Origin: Porodaedalea pini
Taxonomy: Eukaryota; Basidiomycota; Agaricomycetes; Hymenochaetales; Hymenochaetaceae
NCBI GenBank assembly: GCA_002794775.1
Contig: NBAY01000037.1
Coordinates: 1-64,000, forward strand
Direction: 5' to 3'
Length of the DNA: 64,000 nucleotides
Shown here: positions 55,171 through 64,000 of the stretch, in pieces
Layout: each line of letters starts with the position of its first letter
Position numbering within the stretch: position 1 is the first letter of the stretch
Notes under the pieces: generated by a model
Seen by the model: the letters and a program-made list of their open reading frames with translations, nothing else
Databases searched by the model: none
Told to the model about the DNA's origin: nothing
Translations under genes and position numbers: made by a program

Positions 55171-56016
55171 AACATGAATATATGCTTTCTCTGAACTTCT
55201 AAAAACCATGCTTTTCGATGTTTTTCAATTCACCCAGCTCCAACCACTGAGGCTGGAAACTTGTAAACTTACAGAAACATAGACATATCCATTCTGGATA
55301 TGCTTAATATTTTATGTGCCATCAAAGTAGAAAGTGGGAACAGGATATACAAAACACTCAGATTCAGAAGATCTCATGAAACCACCTCCTTCTCTATTAT
55401 GAAGTCAGTTCATGTCTGATTGGCTTGAAACCTTGCATGCATACAAAATGTATCACTTACTTCATGATAGAATAGGTGCCAGGCCTTTCAGGGTATATTG
55501 TACTTTTGTGTATGCTTCTGGAGGCCTGGTGCTGCATGTCAAGATTACTGTTGTATTTATTACTCCATAAAAAAACGCGTTTGACGCGTAATTATTGGCT
55601 ATGATAGAGATACATACATAATAAAACTATTCCGTATTTTTTTGTATTTTTAAACGCGTCCGTAGAATTTGTTTGAGGCCAACAGCTGAGACTTTCGAGA
55701 TTTCCGAAAGAATCGGAATGCTTTGATTGCTTGTTTGAGACGCGGCGATCGGCCAAATTAGGCAACACAACCAACGCGTCGTCGTTGTTCGTGTCGTTTC
55801 GTCTTCACCATCGACGACGAGCACGGCTGTCCCACCGGCCACACACTCAAGGTAAGCAAAAAAAATAATCATAAAAACTATTTGAATATACTAATAATTA
55901 CTTTTCATCATTTTTTTTTGCTTGCCTGAAGGGACAGAACACGACGAGCTCCTCAAGACACCACCGGCCATGAAGTGTCGACATCGCTGACCTGGCGATG
56001 GGCCAGCAAAAGACGA

Positions 56017-57115
56017 TCAACATCGAAGGACCTTGATGATCGCGTTGTGCGGGTTAAACTCAAGCGTCTTCTTCGACGCCATGTACGATGACATTGACGA
56101 GTCGCGAAGCGCCTGCGCCTTCATGATGCGCTCCATATTTGCGGACCAGCCGAACTGGCCGGTGACAAGCACACATGGTGAGTCGGTGACGCGGTTCGAG
56201 ATGACGACCTTCTCGACCTTGTCGCCGAGCGCATCCTTGACGACCTTGCAGAGCTCCTCGAACTGCGAGGCCTCACTCTCGCGCTCCTTCTTCTCCTCTT
56301 CGGTCTCCTCGAGCTCCAGACCCTCCTTCGACACGCACACGAGCTTGTGACCGTCGAACTCCTTGAGCTGAGTGACGGCGTACTCGTCGATCGGGTCAAC
56401 AAGCAGGAGTACCTCGAAGCCCTTCTTCTTGAGAGCCTCAAGGAAGGGAGAGTCCTTGACGGCATTGAGCGACTCGCCAGTGAGGTAGTAGATGGACTTC
56501 TGAATCTCAGGCATCCGCGTGATGTAGTCTGCGGTAAGCTGTCAGTAACCAAATAATGGAACAGGGCCGCCGCTTGAACACGTACCCTTTTTCAGCGAGA
56601 CCTGCTCCTCAGTCGACTTCGTCGAGTAGAAGCGGAGGAACTCGGCGAGCTTGCTGCGGTTCTGCGCATCCTCGTGGATACCAAGCTTGAGGCTCTTGCC
56701 GAACGCCTCGTAGAACTTCTTGAAATTGTCCTTGTCCTCCGAGATCTCCTGGATGAGGTCGAGGCACTTCTTCACGATGTTCTTGCGGATGACCTTGAGA
56801 ATCTTGTTCTGCTGGAGCGTCTCACGCGAGATGTTGAGCGGGAGATCTTCAGAGTCGACGATACCCTTGACGAAGTTAAGGTACTCGGGGATGAGATCCT
56901 CGCAGTCGTCCATAATGAAGACGGGGCGGACGTAGAGCTTAATGTTGTTACGCTTCTTCTTGGACTCGAAGAGGTCGAACGGTGCGCTAAAAGAGACGTC
57001 AGAAACAGGTTCATAGCAAGGCCAGCAAGGAGACTCACCGCTTCGGAATGTAGAGAATAGCCTTGAATTCGAGCTGACCTTCTACCGAGAAGTGCTTCAT
57101 AGCGAGGTGGTCGTT
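56017..57115 (-). CDS. HSP90: HSP90 middle-domain fragment (right arm copy)
   Basis: Mirror copy of 52908-54006, with the ATG at 57100-57098 and identical predicted protein pieces and splice sites. As in the left copy, the reading frame is unbroken but lacks both the ATPase domain and the C-terminal end. Confidence 0.85.
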
Positions 57116-57116
57116 A

Positions 57117-57423
57117 CCGCATTTTCCACGGCAAGAAGATGTCCCAGGTGTCCCCAGCGACTTGCTCGGTGATGAGTTCAAGGGCCACGTCTTCCGCGTC
57201 TCTGGCGGAAACGACGAGCAGGACTTCCCGATGAAGCAGGGTGTACTCATTCCTAACTGCTCGCCTTCTCCTTTCTGCTGGTCACTCTTGCTACCGTCTC
57301 TGCCGCACTGGTGAGAAAGTGCAAGCCGGCCCGTGGCTGCATCATCGGTCGCAACGTCGCTGTCCTCTCTCTCGTCATTGTCAGGCAGGGAGGGACTGGC
57401 GACATCTACCGAAACCGTCGAGC
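57117..57423 (+). pseudogene. RPS6: RPS6 fragment (right arm copy)
   Basis: Mirror of 52600-52906 with the same break between the [11 protein letters not shown] and [12 protein letters not shown] blocks and the same divergent junction with HSP90. Confidence 0.8.
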
Positions 57424-57704
57424 GGTTCAACTTCCCTCGCCCTGTTCACCTGGGACGCATTCCTCACCTCTTCCTTCTGCCCCCGCCAATGTTCCACACG
57501 CCTCAACATCGACGTCAGCCGTTTTCTCATCTGCCTTTCTCACTGCGCACTTCGGCGAACGCGACGCAACCGTTGTGTCCGAGAAGGATCTCGTTCCAAT
57601 CAAAACATTCGTAGCGACCTCTTCTCACGCATCAACTCCACCTGTCCTTTGACGCTCACAGACGCTCGTCAACGCCTAGAGCCAGAGAGCCCGCCGCAGC
57701 GAAT

Positions 57705-58873
57705 ATGGCCACCGTCCACGCCCCGCGCCATCCCCACCCCCATCCGCATCAGCATTCGATATCATCATCGAGTGCCAGCTCGAACCACTCGCCCTTCCGG
57801 CGCGTGCACCGCGCGACGTACGCCCCGCCTCCACCTGCGAAATCGTCTTCTGCGTCCGCCGCTGCCGCAGCATCTACCTCGAGTTCTGTAAGCGTCCCCC
57901 CTCTTTCCCCCCGATCTCTGATAATTGAGTGATGAGCGGCTGTTGATCGGTGTCTTTTTCTCTATCGCGTTTTTTTTCCTCCGACCGCGCCGAAAACGTT
58001 CGACAAAAAACAGTCATCGGCAGTCCCGCGCGCACACCACTCGCACCACCCCGCGCCGGCAGCACCCCCACCGGCAGTCGCCACTTACTACGGGCACGAA
58101 GACACCAGCAAGCTCTGTGCGCGCTTCGTCAGCCATACCTTCAACTGCCCCGAGATCCTTCCTCCGTCGTCCTCCACCTCTTCCACATCGTCCTCGACCG
58201 CAGTCGTCTTGCGTGCCCCCCGCTACCGCAATGGCAGGATCAAGAGGGGCACCAGTGATACCGAATACGCTTGCGCACTTCGTCGCATACGCGTTGCATC
58301 GCACTCGCCTCGCCGTTCACGCACGAGACGTAGCGTCCTGCAGTCGGCGCTCTGCTACATCGGGGCGGTGCGGGGGAAGGTGACGGGTCGAGCCGGAGTT
58401 GGATAAGAGGGAAGGCGAGGTGTCTCTCTCGTCAAAGGCGAATACCTCTTCGGACACGTCCAACCCCTGCGGTTTTCTGACAGAGCTGACGTCAATGGAC
58501 CCCTCCGACAGATCGCGCGTGCCGACAGTCTACCAGATGGACGCTTCGCTTCCATCCACTCAGCAGATGCAGACTCAAAGGCAGTCTAATGACAAGCGTC
58601 GTAAGATCCTTGCAAAACCGCTCACACCGCTGTCACCTCTGTCATTGCCGCTTCTTCGCCCGCGGCGCACTTTCGTCGCCGCACTCACTCTCGTATCGAA
58701 ATCATTACAGGATCGATGCTATTCAAATCGAACATGGGTGAATCTCTCCGGTCCCATCACATGTGGTTGGACGCCGCGAACGCGCACTGGGCGATGCCCT
58801 AGGACCGCGTCTCTGGGTCGGCAAGAGTACTACGCCGCCGCAGGAAGAGCAGTCACGCGGCATGCAACACATG
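57705..58873 (+). pseudogene. Pho85/PCL-type cyclin fragment (right arm copy)
   Basis: Mirror of 51150-52318, starting at the same Met. It differs from the left copy by one base in a C run near 58374, just after GAVRGKVT, which shifts the downstream frame in one of the two. This is the only coding-level difference between the arms. Confidence 0.6.
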
Positions 58874-59357
58874 AAAAGCTAGGGTGCAAGCGCATTTGGA
58901 TCGTCTCCGGTTTCTGCAGTGCACAACGTGATGCACTTCCCGAGTCCACCCTTGTCAGATGCAGGCGCAAGCCCGGAGTTTGGTCATGTGAGGACGAAGG
59001 CAGGCATGGCAAACAGGGCACTTAGATGTGCTGCGACGCTGCCAGATGATGCGGCCGTGCATCTATCCCAGAGCGTCACATCGACATCACCATCACCATG
59101 CAGAAGAACCAGGTCCAGACTGTGAGGAAGACACGCTACTTTTGCTCTAGCTGCGTCTCATTGAGCCGGCTTTCAAGTGGGAAGTGCTGCCTAACCTTAT
59201 TGCGCACGACCCTTACTTCAGCAGCTGGAACCAGACGATCTTCGGCAATGCCTCTGATTGAAAGGCCATGGACCCTGTCCCGTATTTCATGGATGGTGCC
59301 AGTGGTATGCTTGATGCCTGCCGTCAAGTCAAAGAGTGCATAAGGCCTTTGCGTATG

Positions 59358-60175
59358 TCTACCGCATGACGAACGATTCATTGTGAGTTGACCGTACCTG
59401 GCTAGAGCTCCAGGTTTGGCTCATTATATAATTTGCATCCTCATACATGCTGATATGTTGTACTTGCAGAATGCTGCTGGCAATGGCTCGACCTCATGGG
59501 ATCCCGCTGTTGACAGGTGGAGTCCTGCTCATTTTCTTGACACTGCTGAAATGTCCGCCGCTTTTGGTATTGCTTACAACTAGCTTTACGACATGTGGGC
59601 TGATGACAAGAAGGAGATGATCTGGTCCACTTTGAACCAGTATGGTCTGTCCCTTGGCATTGCTGCTCTGGCACAGGGCACGAATGGCTGGTGGTCAGAT
59701 GCTGATATTAAGGGTAACTGGAACTGTGTTTGCAATGGTGGTCTCACTTTGGCATCTCTCACCATCCTTAGTGATGACATGACTGGAAACACAGTGCAGC
59801 TTCTTCCTCTTACTGTTGCGAATGCGAAGGAGAACTGCTTTGCTGTCTCAGATGATGGTTTGTGGGTGGAGACAGCAAACTAAAAAACTATTGGTACTTC
59901 GGAATGACTGGCTAGTCTGAGATGACCTCTTCGCTTGTGTCAGCAACTGGTTCGGAGTTCGGCATGTTCAGTAACAACCCAAACTTGAACCTCAGTGGTT
60001 TTTTGCACATGTATATTCAGGGTGTGACTTTGCTTTTCAACTACAGTGACCATGGCCCCAACAAGTACACTGCTACCATGAACTCGCTCATTTTCCTGGC
60101 AGATCAGTCCAACTCCCCAAGCTATGCTCTGTACCAACATGATCAGTATGATGCTGCTGACCCTTGGAGCATGTT
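59358..60175 (+). pseudogene. heparinase II/III-like fragment (right arm copy)
   Basis: Mirror of 49850-50665 with the same intron, the same stop in AYN-stop-LYDMW at 59581 and the same terminal WSMF-stop. Confidence 0.65.
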
Positions 60176-60477
60176 CTAGTATGGTCATTGTAGCTCACCA
60201 ACATGCAGTGCTCAGTGCACAGCAAACATTACTTTCTTTTGCTTTCACATCAAACAACATTGTCATCTGACCTGCAGTGGCTTGCAGTGTATTGATTGGT
60301 CTTCAGAGCAAGGCAGCTAAGATTCAGAGCCTATAGTAAAATGATTGAGAAATTCTCCATAGAATATTCAAGACTTCTATTCTAGACCCATTTGATTTTC
60401 ATGACATAACAGTTTTTACTTCTCAAAAAACGAAAAAAAAAATCTTAGGCAGAAATTAAAAAAGATAATAAGTAGCT

Positions 60478-60855
60478 AGGCACACCCAACTGGGTATTCC
60501 CAAATAGTTGGGAGTGCCCAACTGGGTGTACCCAGATGGTTGGGAGTGCCCAACTGGGCATACCCAGATGGTTGGGAGTGCCCAACTGGGCATACCCAGA
60601 TGGTTGGGAGTGCCCAACTGGGCATACCCAGATGGTTGGGAGTGCCCAACTGGGCATACCCAAATAATTGGGAGTGCCCAACTGGGCGTACCCAAATAAT
60701 TAGGAGTGCCCAACTGGGCATGCCCAAATAATTAGGAGTGCCCAACTGGGCATACCCAAATAATTAGGAGTGTCCAACTGGGCATGCCCAAATAATTGGG
60801 AGTGCCCAACTGGGCATACCCAAATAATTGGAAGTGCCCAACTGGGCATACCCAA
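60478..60855. repeat. 32-bp minisatellite (right arm copy)
   Basis: Exact mirror of 49168-49545, including the order of variant units. This shows that the two arrays have not changed independently since duplication. Confidence 0.9.
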
Positions 60856-61974
60856 TGTATCTGGGAATACCTAGCTAGACACTCTCAAATGTTTTAGGCA
60901 CATCCAACTGGACACCTCCAAATCTTTGTATATACCTAAGATATCTAGGCTCTCTCAGTCAGGCTCTCCTTTTCATCTCAGTAGTATCTAATCTTATTTC
61001 TCTTTGCAGTAATAAATTGATCCTATGTAGAAGGCACCTAGATAGTGCCAACACTTGAGCCCACAAGACAGACAGGACAAAACAATATTTGTTGCTGTCA
61101 GAGAGACTGAGGCAACAAAGGCATCAGAAAGGGTTCAAATAGGAAGGATTATATAATATGAACTATACAGTACCAGTCTGAAAGGAATCTGTTGAGAATT
61201 ACTCTCAGAATGCATAAATCTTTAGTATATGTCTGCCAAAGGATCACTTGACTCAGTGCAAGTGCATATGAGCTTTGAATGAGTTCATATTAGCTTTGGA
61301 TGGGTTGGGGAGTGAAGGGAATATGAAAAGAATATAAATAGAATATAATGTGCTATGCTCCAAATGTCCAGAGGCTATGCTGCCACCAAGTTTCAGGCTC
61401 AGACTCAGTGCAGTCATGGTATGGATGTATGGTGGCCTTCTGGAGTTTGTGCATCTTGGAATATCAGCAGCTCAGTACCTCAGAGTCATGACATGATGTC
61501 CAGCCAGTTGATGTTAAGTCAGATGTGGTAAAAATGCTCTGGTGGGCTTACAGAAGCTGCTCAATTTGAGAATGAATGTAGAGCTCAAGAATCAACCATG
61601 AGGTTCTAGCTTGATTGTTATGACCTAAGGGAGAAGAAAGTTTTAGCAATAGAATTGAGATTTGAACTTTGAAGTAGAATGAAGTCCTAAATAAAATAAA
61701 TAAAATTTGAGCTTGATTGAGGTCAAGATACATTCAAAACTGAGCTCAAAGCTTAATCAAACAACTTGCTATTTGCACTTGACAATGGGTATTCTGCAAT
61801 AGCAAGCTCAGATGTCAATATAATTGACTTTCATACTTTATAATGTCTACAAGCTATATACAGAGCTTAAAATAGCAGATGCACATTCAGCATGCAACCT
61901 ATATTTATATATGCATCTATGAAGCCATTAGAAGTATACAGCTGAAGAAGAAAATAAAAAAATAAAAGGGGAGG

Positions 61975-62255
61975 GAGGGATGATTTTCTGGGTGTGCCCA
62001 AAAGTCCCCCAGACAGTCAGTGACAGTGACATATCTGGGTACTCCCAGGGCATGCCCACCTGGGTACACCCAAAAAATTGGGCATGCCCATATGGGCACA
62101 CCCAGAAAATTGGGCATGCCCACCTAGGAACATTGGGGAGGCCCAGTTGGGAGTGCCCTAGAAACTGGGTAGGCCCAATTTTCCCACAGTAATTACAATT
62201 AGGTATACCCAGCTCACACCCACTGGGTGCACCCAGGAAATTGGGTACACCCAAA
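61975..62255. repeat. GGGTA/TACCC-rich repeat block (right arm copy)
   Basis: Mirror of 47770-48050. The single base substitution between the arms lies here, near 62020 (CAGTGACAG here, CGCTGAC-type sequence in the left arm). Confidence 0.6.
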
Positions 62256-62331
62256 CCTGACCCCTAATAGGCTAATTATCTGTGTGTAAGAATTAGCCTA
62301 ATAGGTCTACTTTTAGGGGTAGCCTGAAGTG

Positions 62332-62955
62332 CAAAATTTGCATCTATATAGCCAGCCACTGCATACACATTCATGTATTTTTTCAGCACTGCATTACAAT
62401 TTGTGAGGGAGAAATTGCTAGGTGTTCAAAGGAACAATGGTGTTTAAAGGACACGTGAATGTCTGTATCTTATTTATGTAAATATTTTTCATGCTTTTGT
62501 GAGCGGCTATTGCATGCCTGCCTCTGCACCCAACTCTTGTGGGTGCCAACTGCAACCCCATTAACAAAAGTGTCTAAACCAGGCTGATATTCATCTTAAA
62601 GTGTCCTTTGCAACTATTTAGCAGCTGAAAATAATGTAAATATAAATGTCTTCACCTGTGCGCATGGGTCTTAACATTGGATTGCATCAGACAGCATTCC
62701 ATAAATGGAAATAACTTCATTTGTTTATTATGCAATAGCACAGACAAGCATTCCTGTGTATTAGCATTGGCCAACATGTCTACTGAGGCCAGTGCTCATA
62801 CACAGGTTTGACTGTAGTGATAGCTAAGCTTCAAGCAGGAGGACGAACACACAGCATCCAGTGCTTTCAGGCCAAAGGGAGTAACTATGACTACATGTGA
62901 CTACATGTGACTACCTTTTCCCATGATCTTGGCTTTCTCGCATCGCTCAGTCTTT
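62332..62955. other. sequence between right arm and outer inverted repeat
   Basis: No gene. Near 62440-62472 it matches 47155-47180 in inverted orientation. It is longer than its left counterpart, so insertions or deletions have occurred. GACTACATGT is tandemly repeated near 62890-62912. Confidence 0.4.
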
Positions 62956-62996
62956 GGAGGCTGGGCCAGAAATGGCAATGTCTGAATGGGGCCTAA
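62956..62996 (-). repeat. outer terminal inverted repeat, right
   Basis: On the minus strand it starts TTAGGCCCCATTCAGACATT and continues to CTGGCCCAGCCTCC, matching 47007-47048 with several substitutions, some of them CpG/TpG type. Confidence 0.55.
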
Positions 62997-63097
62997 CCCT
63001 TTTAGGAGTCTGACCTGGAAGGGTTAGCACAAGCTGTTTAACTGAGTCAATACATGTATCTGTCTAGATTTGAATAGCACATCTACACAATTTTTCA

Positions 63098-63345
<248 letters not shown>

Positions 63346-63378
63346 TTCATCAGCTTGAGCGCCTATTGACAACTTTAA

Positions 63379-63453
63379 TGACCAGGACAGGAGTTGAACC
63401 TGTTGACCTCCACTTTCCGGGCATGGTGCTCTAACCATCTGAGCTACCAGGTC
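63379..63453 (-). tRNA. tRNA-like sequence, probably a tRNA pseudogene or SINE-like head
   Basis: The minus strand starts GACCTGGTAGCTCAGATGG and folds into a cloverleaf. Acceptor GACCTGG/CCTGGTC has one mismatch, the D-arm is GCTC/GAGC, and the T-arm is ACAGG/CCTGT with loop TTCAACT. The A box (TAGCTCAGATGG) and B box (GGTTCAACTCC) are near consensus. The anticodon loop would be CCCGGAA (CGG, proline) but has C rather than T at position 33, and its stem has a G-A mismatch. It lies 28 bp inside an LTR-like start at 63481. Confidence 0.45.
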
Positions 63454-63480
63454 TAGGTATTCTCTTTGTCATATTCCAAC

Positions 63481-63676
63481 AATCCCCCTCAAAGGGAATA
63501 CCAGCTTTGTGTGTTTGGAAAGCTCACCTCAGTCGTTGTGATAGTACAGGACTGAGGTGGCTAGTGGGGGATGACCAGCGCTTTATATGTGCTGGTCTGG
63601 ATCGGAATAAAGGAGGTGGCTGACATAGGATTTGTGGAGACAGAAACAGTGCGATGACGATCATCAACTCTCAACA
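63481..63676 (-). repeat. LTR sequence(s) of a copia element
   Basis: On the minus strand TGTTGAGAGTTGATG starts at 63676, directly after the purine tract GAGGGGGAG. A second tract (TTTGAGGGGGAT) and LTR-like start TGTTGGAATATGAC occur at 63481. The two starts suggest either nested copia LTRs or one LTR inserted beside another. The ends are not resolved. Confidence 0.5.
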
Positions 63677-63729
63677 CTCCCCCTCATTGCGATGTGTAGG
63701 AAAATAAATAAATAAATAAAGAGAAATGA

Positions 63730-64000
63730 ACAGTTACATATGTTCAAGAAAGTCCAAGGGGTTTGAGGCATTTCTCATGGAAAGCTGGAGCCGCGGCTTT
63801 GTGGCTTTGTGAGGATATCCGCTGGATTGTCGACACTGTTTACATGAGATAGGTGTATGCATCCTTTCTCAACTTTGTTGCAAATTTGATGGGCAGGGAT
63901 GTCGATGTGTTTAGTCTTAGACAGGTAGATCGGGTTCTGAATCATCTCGTATCACCGCCTGATTGTCAACATGAATCATGATGGGTCAATCAAGAAACGG
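63730..64000 (-). pseudogene. copia Pol C-terminus (RNase H end), cut by the window edge
   Basis: The minus strand reads IQNPIYLSKTKHIDIPAHQI, KVEKGCIHLSHV and VDNPADILTKP, the last part of copia RNase H (family: RTKHIDI...ADILTK). A frameshift lies near 63940, between the VDNQ-like and IQNPIYLS blocks. The rest of the element lies to the right of the window. Confidence 0.78.

Larger units (their letters stand above)
47692..62331. repeat. giant near-perfect palindrome, 14.6 kb
   Basis: Left arm 47692-54851 and right arm 55171-62331 are reverse complements. Paired coordinates add up to 110022-110024 throughout. Differences I found: one substitution (CpG against CpA, near 48003 and 62020), and length changes of one base in an 11/10-base T run (49581), an 8/9-base A run (54100) and a 4/5-base C run (51650). 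The spacer is 319 bp. Each arm carries the same set of gene fragments. It may be a real inverted duplication or an assembly foldback. Confidence 0.9.

Noticed and set aside
52908..57115. Two divergently arranged full HSP90 genes
   Set aside because: Both copies lack the ATPase domain and the C-terminal end. They are mirror images of one truncated fragment.
63379..63453. Functional tRNA-Pro(CGG) gene
   Set aside because: Position 33 is C rather than T, and the acceptor and anticodon stems each have a mismatch. It is kept only as a tRNA-like sequence.

Overview
This window reads as a repeat-dense, accessory region of a basidiomycete genome, most likely a mushroom-forming agaricomycete. The evidence is short GT-AG introns of about 50-60 nt inside gene fragments, fungal-type Ty1/copia and Ty3/gypsy retrotransposons, a fungal Helitron, and fragments of fungal host genes (sedolisin, heparinase-II/III-like, Pho85-type cyclin, BTB). 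I see no clearly complete, functional host gene. The long intact reading frames are a copia gag-pol (4575-8990) and a Helitron PIF1-type helicase (15505-18228). A spliceable but truncated HSP90 frame occurs twice.

Layout. 1-540: LTR-like sequence. 755-4265 and 10208-10672: mosaic A, fragments of RPB1 and PRP8 on the minus strand in scrambled order, split by a young copia element (4271-10207, 5-bp target duplication). 10673-11300: unassigned sequence and a 15-bp-period minisatellite. 11285-19327: an AT-rich Helitron on the plus strand. Its Rep part is broken by stops, frameshifts and an 851-bp foldback MITE; the helicase is open, and a ubiquitin-protease-like (C19) domain follows. 19366-23490: mosaic B, a second and differently joined PRP8/RPB1 mosaic. 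23508-25110: remnant of a BTB-domain gene. 25443-31083: a decayed gypsy element with a DQG protease, lacking integrase. 31084-35600: repeats and unrecognised gene remnants. 35980-38000: sedolisin and SEC61 fragments, with one SEC61 piece inverted. 38000-40466: unrecognised fragments. 40471-45290: a recent chromodomain gypsy element with identical-length LTRs, a perfect 5-bp TSD and an in-frame internal deletion. 45296-46220: RPS0 fragments. 47692-62331: a giant near-perfect palindrome with 7.16-kb arms and a 319-bp spacer. Each arm carries a 32-bp-period minisatellite and fragments of a heparinase-like gene, a cyclin gene, RPS6 and HSP90. Diverged terminal inverted repeats lie outside it at 47007 and 62996. 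63110-64000: an HSP70 fragment, a tRNA-like sequence and the 3' end of another copia element.

Three themes unify the window. First, it is a mosaic of intron-bearing fragments of many host genes, joined in arbitrary order and orientation around rolling-circle and TIR-type elements, which points to DNA-level fragment capture or shuffling. Second, wherever recent duplicates can be compared (two LTR pairs and the palindrome arms), every substitution I found is a CpG transition. That fits CpG methylation and deamination as the main mutational force. Third, the retroelements preserve readable replication signals: a half-initiator-tRNA primer site in the copia element, and an 11-nt Tf1-like self-priming match in the chromodomain element.

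Limits: all identifications come from reading motifs and from memory of protein families, without alignment. Fragment edges are approximate to tens of bases unless stated.
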